The notes below the pieces were generated by a model. It ran no database searches. It was not told the DNA's origin and saw only the letters and a list, made by a program, of their open reading frames with translations. A program made the translations under genes and the position numbers. A stretch of DNA of 35,508 nucleotides, taken from contig JAFQJK010000017.1 of assembly GCA_017415005.1 (NCBI GenBank), positions 1 to 35,508 on the forward strand, read 5' to 3'. This stretch comes from Rikenellaceae bacterium. GTDB taxonomy: Bacteria > Bacteroidota > Bacteroidia > Bacteroidales > Rikenellaceae. Shown here piece by piece: positions 26,167 to 34,111 of this stretch; positions within the stretch are counted from its first letter, which is position 1, and the number at the start of each line of letters is the position of its first letter.

Positions 26167-26772
26167 GCGCCGGAACGCCCCTCCTCCCCTTTGCTGCTTT
26201 TGTCGTAATCATTTTGCCCGCAAACGCATGATCTTTACCTCACTCAGCAAACCGCGGGGACCCTGCACTCCCGCAGGGTCCCCGTTTCTTTTACCACACA
26301 TCCTGACACCACATCAGGCCCAAAAGCATGCCGCCAGGCTACACTACCGCACGACAACAGAACATACGCCTCACTCCATCCTCGGTCCACACCCCGGCAT
26401 CTGCCCCCCTGCGTCCAACCGAACCCTATCGCTCCGGATACCGCCCATATCCCCGCCTCTCCTCTACGCCCCGCACAGCCTCCTCCTACCGACCTCCTCA
26501 CGCCCCTCTCCACTCAACCTGCTTCGGTTTCCGCACATTCTCCCAACCCCGCACGGCTACCCGTTTCCCTCCCCCGATCTCTTCCCGACCTTCCAATGCT
26601 CACTTCGGTCCATTCGCCCCATTCCGCATCAACCGGTCCTCCGGCACCACCAGCGACAGGCGACCCATGCAGGATCGCCTGTCGATTTCACCTTACGGAA
26701 CACACGGCCGCAGCGCCCATCGCTTCGTACGCCCGGGCGGATCACCCGCCCACCGGCCGGCCCGCACAGCCG
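26167..26772. other. Convergent noncoding region between the M64 and S9 peptidase genes
   Basis: Apart from the terminator at 26255 and a GGGCGG/CCGCCC hairpin without a T tract (26735-26751), no gene or element is supported. The plus strand is strongly C-rich and G-poor: a hand count of 26341-26400 gives 27 C and 8 G. Open frames here are Pro/Ser/Arg-rich with no domain. Confidence 0.65.
26255..26292 (+). terminator. Rho-independent terminator of the M64 peptidase gene
   Basis: CGGGGACCCTGC (26255-26266) pairs perfectly with GCAGGGTCCCCG (26273-26284). TTTCTTTT follows. It lies 88 bases past the stop codon. Confidence 0.88.
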
Positions 26773-28899
26773 CTATTTCTTCAGGTATTTGTCGAGCCAC
26801 CCGAAGAACTCGCGGTTCCACACCACCGAGTTCTGGGGCTTGAGCACCTGGTGCGCCTCGTCCTCGAAGACCACCAGCCGGCTCGGCACCCCGTGCTGAC
26901 GGGCCGCCGTGAAAGCCTGCAGGCTCTCCGTATACGGAATACGGTAGTCCCGCTCCCCGGTAAAGATCAGGATCGGCGTATCCCATTTCCCGACGAACCG
27001 GTGCGGCGAGTGGGCGTACGAGCGCTGCGCCACCGGGTCCGGGCTCCAGTACGGGCCGCCCATGTCTCGCGTGACGAACCACAGCTCCTCGGTCGCGCCA
27101 TACATGCTCTCCAGGTTGAACATTCCGCAGTGCGCGATGAACGCTTTGAACCTCCCCTCGTGATACCCGGCCAGATAGAAGACCGAGTAGCCGCCGTAAC
27201 TGGCACCCACCGCCCCGATCCGCTCCGCATCGACCCACGGCTCGGCCGCCACGTTGTCCACCGCGCTCAGGTAGTCGCGGATGTTCTGCCCGCTGTAGTC
27301 GCCCGATATCTGGTCGAGCCACTCCTGCCCGAACGAAGGCACCCCGCGCCGGTTGGGTGCGATCACCACATAGCCCTGCGCCGCCATCAGCTGCGGGTTC
27401 CACCGATAGCTCCACGACTGGCTCACGACGCTCTGCGGACCGCCCTGGCACATCAGCACGGCCGGATAGCGCTTCGTCGAGTCGAAGTCGGGCGGCAGCA
27501 CCACCCAGGTGAGCATCCGCTTGCCGTCGGTGGTCGGGACCCAGCGCTTGCGCACCTCGCCCATCGCAATATGATGACAGAATTCGCAGTTCACGAACGT
27601 CAGCTGGCGGAACGCACCGTCCGCCGGATCGACGGCATAGATCTCCGGCGCCGACGAGAGCGTCATCCGCGAGGCGACCACGACGCCCCGTTGCAGGTCG
27701 ATCGCCGACACATCGTGGTCGCCTGCCGTGAGCACCTCGACCTCACCCCCGTCAGCGCCGACCCGCGCGATCTGGTGCGTCGCCTCGATCGGCGCGATAA
27801 AATAGAGCTCGCGGCCGTCCCCGCTCCACCTTACCCCGAGCGCATTGTAGTCGAAGTCCGGCGTCAGGTACCGCTTGTTCCCTCCGTCGGCATCCATCAC
27901 GAAGAGGCGCTCCTTATCCGACTCGTTGCCGGGCCGCGCCATGCTCGTAAAGGCGATCCGCCGTCCGTCGGGCGAGAAACGCGGGTAGCGGTCATAGCCC
28001 GGCATTCCCTCCGTCAGGTTGCCCGTCGTCCCCTTCGCCACGTCGTACAGGTAAATGTCCGAGTCGGTACTTACGGCATACTCCGCACCGGTCAGTTTCT
28101 TGCAGGTATAGGCCAGACGCGTCCCGTCGGGACTCCACGCGATCTCACCCCCGTCGAAGTACGGGGCCATCGGCGCATCCCACGCCTCGCCGGCCATAAT
28201 GTCGCGGCCCTGTGTCACCAGCCCGTCCCCCGGCACCTCGGCCACGTATATATGCAGGTAGCTGCCGTCGTCCCAGTAATTCCAATGGCGCACCATCAGG
28301 TCGTCATACACCCGGGCTTTCGAGGCCGGCAGGTCGTCGTACACCTCGGCCGATCCGCGCCGCTCGACCTTCGTCCGTGCGACATAATACATCCGGCCGC
28401 CCCCGGGCGCCATGCCGAACGCCTCGATCCCGTCCTTCACATCGGTCACCTGCCGCGCTTCCGACCCGTCGGCCGCCATCCGCCACACCTGGGCCGATCC
28501 GCTGCGGTCCGAGACGAAGTAGATCGTCCGCCCGTCCGCGCTCCACGCGCCGTCCGAGCCGGGCATCCCGTCGGGGGTCAGCCGCACGGCGTCGCCCCCC
28601 GCCACAGGCACCGTGTAGAGGTTCGTCACCCCCTTGTTCGCCGCCAGGTCATACTCCGTCACGCCGTACAGCACCGTCCGCCCGTCGGGCGACAGCGCGG
28701 GCGCGCCCACGCGCCCCATCTTCCACAATACCTCGGGCGTCAATACGCCCGCCGCCATCTCCTGGGCGGTCAGTTTCGGGTTTTCCATCAGCAAATCCAC
28801 TTTGGCCCGCCGCTGCGCCTGCGCCGACACCCCCGCCGCCACACACAGCGCCACCACGGCCGCTTTCAATCCGTTCATCGTTATCGTCGTTAGTTCCAT
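26773..28899 (-). CDS. Exported S9-family serine peptidase (dipeptidyl/acylaminoacyl peptidase type)
   Basis: This protein of up to 708 residues has a signal peptide (MNGLKAAVVALCVAAGVSAQAQ from the ATG at 28878). A beta-propeller follows with repeated SPDG/SADG blades (for example SPDGRTVLYGV and SPDGRRIAFTS). The C-terminal alpha/beta hydrolase holds the triad S567 in GASYGGY, D651 in GERDY and H683 in EDEAHQV (numbered from 28899). It is likely a periplasmic oligopeptide-trimming enzyme, resembling DPP5-like enzymes that let asaccharolytic Bacteroidota use peptides. Either ATG (28899 or 28878) is possible, and 28878 gives the better signal peptide. No type IX C-terminal sorting domain is evident. 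Confidence 0.92.
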   Translation of the reverse strand: MELTTITMNGLKAAVVALCVAAGVSAQAQRRAKVDLLMENPKLTAQEMAAGVLTPEVLWKMGRVGAPALSPDGRTVLYGVTEYDLAANKGVTNLYTVPVAGGDAVRLTPDGMPGSDGAWSADGRTIYFVSDRSGSAQVWRMAADGSEARQVTDVKDGIEAFGMAPGGGRMYYVARTKVERRGSAEVYDDLPASKARVYDDLMVRHWNYWDDGSYLHIYVAEVPGDGLVTQGRDIMAGEAWDAPMAPYFDGGEIAWSPDGTRLAYTCKKLTGAEYAVSTDSDIYLYDVAKGTTGNLTEGMPGYDRYPRFSPDGRRIAFTSMARPGNESDKERLFVMDADGGNKRYLTPDFDYNALGVRWSGDGRELYFIAPIEATHQIARVGADGGEVEVLTAGDHDVSAIDLQRGVVVASRMTLSSAPEIYAVDPADGAFRQLTFVNCEFCHHIAMGEVRKRWVPTTDGKRMLTWVVLPPDFDSTKRYPAVLMCQGGPQSVVSQSWSYRWNPQLMAAQGYVVIAPNRRGVPSFGQEWLDQISGDYSGQNIRDYLSAVDNVAAEPWVDAERIGAVGASYGGYSVFYLAGYHEGRFKAFIAHCGMFNLESMYGATEELWFVTRDMGGPYWSPDPVAQRSYAHSPHRFVGKWDTPILIFTGERDYRIPYTESLQAFTAARQHGVPSRLVVFEDEAHQVLKPQNSVVWNREFFGWLDKYLKK

Positions 28900-29268
28900 T
28901 TCATCTTCCTGTCAGCCGTCATGCGACATCCCCCCTCGGGGAACTTCCGGAAGGCTTCCCCTGCTCCCGACACCCCCGCTGCGCGCCGCCAACCCGTCCT
29001 TCCGCCACGCCTGCACCCCGGACACCGGCCCGAGGGAGTCCCATGACGCGCACCCACCGACAATCCGTCCGCACAGCGACACAGGCACCCGCCCGATCAC
29101 CGTTCCGCAACCGGGCGCACACATTCGCCGCCCGCCCTGCTTTCCGCCCGTCAAACTGCCAGACTATCCGCCCGCCCCGGTATCCGGCACCCTTCATCCA
29201 CCCTCACCGCACCCGGCCTCCCTTGCAGCATCCTTCCGACACGCAGCCCCCTGCGAAACGCGGCCGGC
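28900..29268. other. Noncoding region between the S9 peptidase and Nudix genes
   Basis: It is C-rich on the plus strand and holds no recognisable gene. A near-palindrome (28938-28961: GGGGAA, CTTCCGGAAG, GC, TTCCCC) lies about 60-80 bases upstream of the peptidase gene and could be an operator or hairpin. No TAnnTTTG promoter for the peptidase is obvious. Confidence 0.55.
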
Positions 29269-29871
29269 CTACAAATATCCCGCTGCAGCCATCACGTCGC
29301 GGATCGTACCGTACGACCCTTCCATCTTCGCGGCGATCGCAGCCGGGGCGACCCACACAGCCTCGGTGATCCCCTCGGCGGTCTGGGGCGCCGGAGCCGC
29401 CGCCCCCGCATACCGCATCCGGTACCAGGTCGTCCGCTTGAGCACCCACTCGCCGTGCAGGCTGTAAATATGGTAGGTATGCGTCAGCAGTTCCCCGCGC
29501 TCGAGCGCCTCGATCCCGCACTCCTCCTCGACCTCGCGCACCGCGCAGGCCTCGATCCGTTCGCCCGCCTCGAGCTTGCCTTTCGGGAGGTCCCACCGGC
29601 CATTCCGGAAGATCATCAGCACCTCGCCTGCCGGGTTTGTCGCGACGCCGCCCCCGGCCTCGATGCGCCGCAGCCCGGCGGCCATCCGCCCGAGATCCGC
29701 CTCCGCATCGTCCGATAAGACGGTCAGGCATTTGGTATTCTTGAGATTTTGCAGCAACTTTGCAAATGCGATCTCGCCGGCCTCGCCCGGCCGGATCACC
29801 TCGCCGCAGGCAGCGGCCGCGTCGTCCGTGAAGACGATCGCTTTGTCCTCGAAATATACTGTTCTAATCAT
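29269..29871 (-). CDS. Nudix hydrolase
   Basis: This 200-residue protein has an N-terminal extension of about 70 residues and then a Nudix domain. The Nudix box spans residues 98-120: G98-K-L-E-A-G-E, then R-E-V-E-E-E-C-G-I. It fits GxxxxxEx7REUxEExGU with all metal-binding Glu residues in place. The enzyme hydrolyses a nucleoside-diphosphate-linked compound; which one cannot be told. It is divergent from pyrE with only 8 bases between the two start codons. Each promoter must therefore lie in, or overlap, the other's 5' coding region. Confidence 0.9.
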   Translation of the reverse strand: MIRTVYFEDKAIVFTDDAAAACGEVIRPGEAGEIAFAKLLQNLKNTKCLTVLSDDAEADLGRMAAGLRRIEAGGGVATNPAGEVLMIFRNGRWDLPKGKLEAGERIEACAVREVEEECGIEALERGELLTHTYHIYSLHGEWVLKRTTWYRMRYAGAAAPAPQTAEGITEAVWVAPAAIAAKMEGSYGTIRDVMAAAGYL

Positions 29872-29879
29872 AGTCCGTT

Positions 29880-30512
29880 ATGCAGGAAATGGAGAAAAAA
29901 ATAGCACAAAGCCTCTTACAAATTAAGGCAATTAAACTGAATCCGTCAAATTATTTCACCTGGGCTTCGGGCTGGCACTCGCCGATCTACTGCGACAACC
30001 GCAAGGTGCTCTCGTACCCCGAGGTCCGCAAACAGGTTTACGAAAGCTTTGCCGGGGTTATCGCCCGCAAGTACCCCGAGGCCGAGATCATCGCCGGCGT
30101 TGCGACCGGTGCCATCGCCCACGGCGTGCTGGCCGCCGAAGCGCTTGGCAAGCCGTTCATCTACGTCCGCTCGGCGCCCAAGTCGCACGGCCTCTCGAAC
30201 CAGATCGAGGGCGAATATCGCAAGGGGGCCAGGGTGGTGGTCGTCGAAGACCTCATCTCGACCGGGGGCAGCAGCCTTTCGGCCGTCGAGGCGCTGCGCG
30301 ACGCAGGCTGCGAGGTGCTCGGCATGGTGGCCATCTTCACCTACGGCTTCCCCACCGCCGGTGAGAACTTCGCCAGGGCCGGGGTCGAGCTCACGACGCT
30401 GAGCAACTACCCGGCCATGATCGCGCTGGCCGCCGAGCAGGGCTACGTCCGCCCCGACGAGCTGGCCACGCTGGCCGAGTGGCGCAAAGACCCCGCCAAT
30501 TGGAAAAAGTAA
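29880..30512 (+). CDS. pyrE: Orotate phosphoribosyltransferase
   Basis: This 210-residue enzyme joins orotate to PRPP, giving OMP in de novo pyrimidine synthesis. The PRPP loop is VVVVEDLISTGGSS near residues 118-131. The N-terminal FTWASGWHSPIYCDNR and the flexible loop RSAPKSHGLSNQIEGEY also match the family. The start may be ATG 29880 or ATG 29889 (MEKKIAQ), differing by three residues. A promoter-like TTTG, 20 bases, CAACTTTG at 29731-29762 lies inside the divergent Nudix gene, but it misses the first T of the box. The SRPBCC gene follows after 16 bases. Confidence 0.95.
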   Translation: MQEMEKKIAQSLLQIKAIKLNPSNYFTWASGWHSPIYCDNRKVLSYPEVRKQVYESFAGVIARKYPEAEIIAGVATGAIAHGVLAAEALGKPFIYVRSAPKSHGLSNQIEGEYRKGARVVVVEDLISTGGSSLSAVEALRDAGCEVLGMVAIFTYGFPTAGENFARAGVELTTLSNYPAMIALAAEQGYVRPDELATLAEWRKDPANWKK

Positions 30513-30528
30513 TCCGATCCCACACGCC

Positions 30529-30939
30529 ATGACAGAATACATCAGCAAACAGGTGCAGATCCGCCGCCCCGACGCGGCCATCTACGCGGTGATCTCCGAT
30601 TTCAACAACTTCACGCCGATCCTCGCCGACAAGGTCGAGGGCTGGGCTGTCGAGGACGACAGCTGCACGTTCAAGGTCAAGGGCTTCACGCTGCGGCTGC
30701 GCATGGTCGAGAAAGAGCCCAACAAGACGGTCAAGGTGGCCGGCGACGACGGCTCGCCTTTCCCGTTCACGTTCTGGGTCCAGCTTGCGGGCCAGGCCCC
30801 CGACGACACGCGGATGCGCATCGTGCTGCGTGTCGAGCTCAACATGATGATGAAAATGATGGTCGGCTCGAAGCTCCAGGAGGCTGTCGACCAGATCGCC
30901 GACCAGATCGCCGCAAGCTTCAACAACGCCCCGCTCTAA
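30529..30939 (+). CDS. SRPBCC (START-like) fold protein
   Basis: This is a 136-residue single-domain protein of the SRPBCC/polyketide-cyclase fold. It begins TEYISKQVQIRRPDAAIYAVISDFNNF, the usual first strand and helix. It ends in a long amphipathic helix (SKLQEAVDQIADQIAASF) that closes the hydrophobic cavity. A Met-rich MMMKMMV stretch precedes that helix. The ligand is unknown. It lies 16 bases after pyrE and ends at a terminator, so the two form one unit. Any link to pyrimidine synthesis is only positional. Confidence 0.88.
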   Translation: MTEYISKQVQIRRPDAAIYAVISDFNNFTPILADKVEGWAVEDDSCTFKVKGFTLRLRMVEKEPNKTVKVAGDDGSPFPFTFWVQLAGQAPDDTRMRIVLRVELNMMMKMMVGSKLQEAVDQIADQIAASFNNAPL

Positions 30940-30994
30940 CAACGCCGGGACGTGTCACCGTGCCGGCGGGCACGCCCCATCCCCTGCCACAATA

Positions 30995-31036
30995 AAAACG
31001 TCTTACGGTCCACAGGCCGCAAGACGTTTTATTTTA
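30995..31036 (+). terminator. Rho-independent terminator of pyrE-SRPBCC
   Basis: AAAACGTCTT plus CGG (30995-31008, one A bulge) pairs with CCG plus AAGACGTTTT (31017-31030, one C bulge). ATTTTA follows. Confidence 0.88.
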
Positions 31037-31181
31037 CCGGACATTATATCCCATACCGCCCTACTCCGCTCTTACCGGGATCGCAGATCGACCATCAGTA
31101 CTGCCACACCCACCCGCTCCCGCCCGTCTCACCCCGGGTTCTCCTCGCCGACCATCCGCTTTCCGCCCCGCATCCTTCGCT

Positions 31182-31235
31182 TCACGATCCGAACGCCCGC
31201 ACCGCCATCCTTTACACCCAGACATTCCGCCGCTC
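31182..31235 (+). repeat. Direct repeat, unit 1
   Basis: It starts TCACGATCCGAACGCCCGCA, the same first 20 bases as 31307. The shared part continues to ACACCCAGACATTCCGC and ends in CGCTC. It is 54 bases long, against 58 in unit 2, which has small insertions in the middle and near the end. Confidence 0.8.
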
Positions 31236-31306
31236 GTTCCCTGCCGTGCACGCCCGTTTCATCCCCGCTTCCACCGCTCAGCCCCACCCGTTCGACCCCA
31301 TCCTCG

Positions 31307-31364
31307 TCACGATCCGAACGCCCGCACCGCCGCCACCCTTCACACCCAGACATTCCGCCCGCTC
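31307..31364 (+). repeat. Direct repeat, unit 2
   Basis: This is the second copy of the unit at 31182, 125 bases further on. The first 20 bases are identical, as is the ACACCCAGACATTCCGC stretch. Only two units were found, without flanking features of CRISPR or tandem minisatellite arrays. Confidence 0.8.
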
Positions 31365-31668
31365 CGGCCACGCGCTCCCGCTTCACTTCGGCCTCTTCCC
31401 TTGCGCCCTTCCAACATACCGACTCCGCCTCCCCACGCTCCGGACATCCACGCCATCACCCACTCCATCCCTGCAGCCCTCCGCTCCTTTCCTGCATATA
31501 TGCCCGACGCCCAAGCACCCGTCCAACGTCCAAGGTCCTGTCCAACAGCTCCCGGCGATCAGCCCCCGGCGTCCGGTCACCGGCGGATCAACCCTCACGT
31601 CCGGTCCCTCCTGCCGGTCCCTCCCCCCATCCCTGGGCACACCGCACCCGGCTCCCCCAGGTATACGA

Positions 31669-31699
31669 CAAAAAAGCTGCCCCCTGACAAGGGCAGCTT
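31669..31699 (-). terminator. Rho-independent terminator of rpsT
   Basis: On the minus strand AAGCTGCCC (31699-31691) pairs with GGGCAGCTT (31682-31674), followed by a T run (31675-31671). It begins 25 bases past the rpsT stop. Confidence 0.9.
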
Positions 31700-31723
31700 C
31701 CCGTATCTGTTGTCCGTCTCCGG

Positions 31724-31978
31724 CTACGACAGGCCGTTCACATGAACCTGCAGGCTACCTTTCAGGTTGCCGGCCTTGTTCTTGTGGATCACGTTCTTCT
31801 TGGCCAGCTTGTCGAGCATGGCGGTCACCTTGGGCAGCAGGGCTTCAGCGGCGCTCTTGTCCGTGGTGTTACGCAGCGCCTTCATGGCGTTACGTGCCGT
31901 TTTGTGGTAATAACGGTTCTGCAGCCTTTTGGTTTCGGTCTGACGGATTCTTTTCTGCGATGACTTATGGTTTGCCAT
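31724..31978 (-). CDS. rpsT: 30S ribosomal protein bS20
   Basis: This 84-residue basic protein begins [20 protein letters not shown] and contains [12 protein letters not shown] and [17 protein letters not shown]. It is the three-helix bS20 that binds 16S rRNA early in 30S assembly, with normal length. tRNA-Glu lies 73 bases upstream on the same strand. I see no exact TAnnTTTG between them (only an imperfect TAATTTAC), so rpsT may be partly read through from the tRNA promoter. Confidence 0.97.
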   Translation of the reverse strand: MANHKSSQKRIRQTETKRLQNRYYHKTARNAMKALRNTTDKSAAEALLPKVTAMLDKLAKKNVIHKNKAGNLKGSLQVHVNGLS

Positions 31979-32014
31979 ATCCAGCGTAAATTAAAAACGA
32001 TTCCTATTTGTTTT

Positions 32015-32043
32015 GACCGGCGGCGGATGATCCGGCGACCGGT
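32015..32043 (-). terminator. Imperfect GC-rich hairpin between tRNA-Glu and rpsT
   Basis: ACCGGTCGCCGGAT and ATCCGCCGCCGGTC on the minus strand pair with one bulge and one mismatch. There is no T tract. It may mark the tRNA 3' trailer or a weak terminator, or act as leader structure for rpsT. Confidence 0.4.
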
Positions 32044-32051
32044 TGTTCGTG

Positions 32052-32123
32052 TAGCCCATAGGGGAATCGAACCCCTCTTTCAAGAATGAAAATCTTGCGT
32101 CCTAACCGATAGACGAATGGGCC
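32052..32123 (-). tRNA. tRNA-Glu (anticodon TTC)
   Basis: This is a 72-base cloverleaf on the minus strand. The acceptor GGCCCAT pairs with ATGGGCT (G-T at the first pair), with discriminator A. The D arm is GTCT/GGAC. The anticodon stem CAAGA/TCTTG holds the loop TTTTCAT with anticodon TTC. The T arm AGGGG/CCCCT has loop TTCGATT. The CCA end is not encoded. The canonical promoter at 32157-32187 drives it. Confidence 0.96.
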
Positions 32124-32156
32124 GTTAGGCGACATTTTGCTGACATTTCAGCGGTG

Positions 32157-32187
32157 CAAAGGTAATCAAAAAGATTTTACCTGCAAA
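32157..32187 (-). promoter_or_regulatory. Canonical promoter of tRNA-Glu
   Basis: On the minus strand: TTTG (32187-32184), exactly 19 bases, TACCTTTG (32164-32157). It sits between the end of the ABC ATPase gene and the tRNA. Confidence 0.85.
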
Positions 32188-32213
32188 TAATTCGCTTAAA
32201 AAACGCAGTGCGC

Positions 32214-33026
32214 TCACTTGACTCCCTCGCGCAGCCGGGCCCCTCTCGTGACAGCGTCGAACTCGAGCGACGTGCCGGCGAAGAGCTGCTGGATATCGCC
32301 GCTGGCGATCAGCTGTCCGGCCGTCCCGTAACAGAACCGGCCGCCCTCGATCATGGCCAGCGTGTCGCACAGCTCGAGCGAGATACTGAGGTCGTGCGTC
32401 GAGAAGATGATGCTCTTTCCCTCCTCGTGCGCCAGCCTGCGGAGCAGCAGGCATATCTCGTACCGGTTGGGCAGGTCGAGGAAGGCCGTCGGCTCGTCGA
32501 GCAGGATGATCGGCGTGTCCTGCGCCAGCGCCCGGGCGATCATCACGCGCTGCCGTTCGCCGTCGCTCAGCGTGTCGATCCCCTTCGCGGCGAAGGCCGA
32601 CATCCCGACCAGTTCGAGGGCCCGCATCACGCGCGCCCGGTCGTCGTCGTTGAGCCGCCCGATCCAGTTCGTGTAGGGCGCGCGCCCGAGGGCCACCACG
32701 TCCCGCACGCGCAGGTTGGCCACACGCACCTCGTCGGTCGACACGAAGCTGATCAGTTCGGCCACCTCGCGGGCCGTGAGCTCCGCCAGGTCGCGGTCGT
32801 TCACCAGGATCTGCCCGCGCAGCGGGCGCACCAGCCCGGCCACGGTCCTTAGCAGCGTGCTCTTGCCCGTCCCGTTCCGGCCGACCAGTGCCGTGAACTC
32901 GCCCCAGCCGAAACCGATATCCGCCCCCTCGAACAACAGGCGGTCGGGATAGCCCAGCGCCAGCCCGTGCAGCTCGATCGTATATATCCGTTCAGCATCC
33001 ATCGCTTCTGCTCGTTTACCATTCAT
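32214..33026 (-). CDS. ABC transporter ATPase of a FecE/BtuD-type importer
   Basis: This 270-residue ATPase powers uptake of an iron chelate, haem or cobalamin. Walker A is GRNGTGKSTLLR, the signature LSDGERQRVMIARAL, Walker B IILLDEPTAFLDL, and the switch His lies in STHDLS. The start may be ATG 33026 or ATG 33002 (MDAERIYTIEL); the difference is eight residues and the sequence does not decide. It follows the permease gene by 56 bases and is the last gene of the transport unit. Confidence 0.92.
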   Translation of the reverse strand: MNGKRAEAMDAERIYTIELHGLALGYPDRLLFEGADIGFGWGEFTALVGRNGTGKSTLLRTVAGLVRPLRGQILVNDRDLAELTAREVAELISFVSTDEVRVANLRVRDVVALGRAPYTNWIGRLNDDDRARVMRALELVGMSAFAAKGIDTLSDGERQRVMIARALAQDTPIILLDEPTAFLDLPNRYEICLLLRRLAHEEGKSIIFSTHDLSISLELCDTLAMIEGGRFCYGTAGQLIASGDIQQLFAGTSLEFDAVTRGARLREGVK

Positions 33027-33082
33027 TGCATTTCATCTCCGCCGCCTCCGCGTCCCGTTCCGCGATCCCGCCCGGCGCCCGG

Positions 33083-34111
33083 CTAAAAGAACTTGCGGTT
33101 GCGCACCACGACGATCACCACCACCGGTATCCCCAGCAGCGCCGAGATCGTGTTGATCGGCAGCACCATGTCCGAGCCTGGCATCTGCGAGATGATGTCG
33201 CACCCGAGCATCACCACGGCCCCGAGCAGCATCGAAGCGGGCATCAACACACGGTGGTCGGCATCGCCGAGCAGCATCCGCGCGATATGCGGCACGGCGA
33301 TCCCGATAAAGCCGATCGGCCCGCAGAAGGCCGTCACGCTGCCCGCCAGCAGGATCGTGCTGAGCATGATCACCCCGCGCACCAGCTTCACGCGCAGCCC
33401 CATCGTCCGGGCATAGCTCTCGCCGAGCAGCAGCAGGTTGAGCGGCTTGATCAGCCAGACCGAGAGCACGAGCCCCGCAACGACCGCCGGCACGAGGATG
33501 CGCAGTTGGTCGGCCGACACGCCGCCCAGGCTTCCCATCGTCCAGACGACGAACGACTTGACCGCCCCTTCGGGACTGAGAAACTGCAGAATATCGACAA
33601 AGGCCGTCGCCGCGCTGCCGAACATCATGCCGAGGATCAGCACGGCCATAATATCCTTGATCCGCGCCGACACGGCCATCACCACGATCAGGATCGCCGC
33701 CGCGCCTACCCAGGCCGACCCGACGGTCCCCAGGTCGCGTACCGCCTCCGTCGCGCCCGAGGCGCCGAGCAGCGGCAGCCCGAGCAGGAAGAGCGACACG
33801 CCGAGGCTCGCCCCCGAGCTCACGCCCAGCACATAGGGCCCCGCCAGCGGATTACGGAACAACGTCTGCATCTGCAACCCGCTGGCCGAGAGCGCCGCCC
33901 CGGCCGCCACGGCCACCACCGCCTTGGGCAGCCGGAAGCTCCGCACGAGCGAGCGGGCCAACTCCCCTTCGGCCCCTTCCGCCGCCCTCCCCGCGAGCGC
34001 ACGCCATATGTCGCCCGCCGAGAGGCCCACCGACCCCAGCAGGATATCCCCCGCGAAAAGCCCGGCCAGCAATACGGCCAAAAACACAAAGCAAATCGGC
34101 GTCCGTTTCAT
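33083..34111 (-). CDS. FecCD/BtuC-type permease
   Basis: This 342-residue integral membrane protein has about ten hydrophobic segments. Family landmarks are PKAVVAVAAGAALSASGLQMQTLFRNPLA, VLGVSSGASLG and the GPIGFIGIAVPHIARML coupling segment. It forms the inner-membrane channel for an iron chelate, haem or B12. An upstream in-frame ATG at 34189 would add 26 polar residues before the first membrane helix, so the ATG at 34111 (MKRTPICFVFLAVLLAG) is preferred. The binding-protein gene lies 276 bases upstream, an unusually wide gap for such operons. Confidence 0.92.
   Translation of the reverse strand: MKRTPICFVFLAVLLAGLFAGDILLGSVGLSAGDIWRALAGRAAEGAEGELARSLVRSFRLPKAVVAVAAGAALSASGLQMQTLFRNPLAGPYVLGVSSGASLGVSLFLLGLPLLGASGATEAVRDLGTVGSAWVGAAAILIVVMAVSARIKDIMAVLILGMMFGSAATAFVDILQFLSPEGAVKSFVVWTMGSLGGVSADQLRILVPAVVAGLVLSVWLIKPLNLLLLGESYARTMGLRVKLVRGVIMLSTILLAGSVTAFCGPIGFIGIAVPHIARMLLGDADHRVLMPASMLLGAVVMLGCDIISQMPGSDMVLPINTISALLGIPVVVIVVVRNRKFF

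Larger units (their letters stand above)
30940..31668. other. Convergent noncoding region between the SRPBCC gene and rpsT
   Basis: Apart from the terminator at 30995 and two direct repeats (31182-31235, 31307-31364), nothing is recognised. The plus strand is very C-rich: a hand count of 31141-31200 gives 31 C and 10 G. Long open frames here are Pro/Ser/Thr/His-rich, without domains, and are judged spurious. Confidence 0.65.

Noticed and set aside
26596-28893. 765-codon open frame on the plus strand
   Set aside because: Antisense to the S9 peptidase gene, His/Arg/Pro-rich, with no domain; the opposite strand carries an intact catalytic triad.
31182-31364. Possible CRISPR array
   Set aside because: Only two imperfect units of unequal length 125 bases apart, with no cas genes and no regular spacer size.
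30952-31989. 345-codon frame across the SRPBCC-rpsT gap
   Set aside because: The translation is Pro/Ser/Thr/His-rich low complexity, it runs through a terminator at each end and overlaps rpsT on the other strand. C-rich DNA lacks stop codons by composition.
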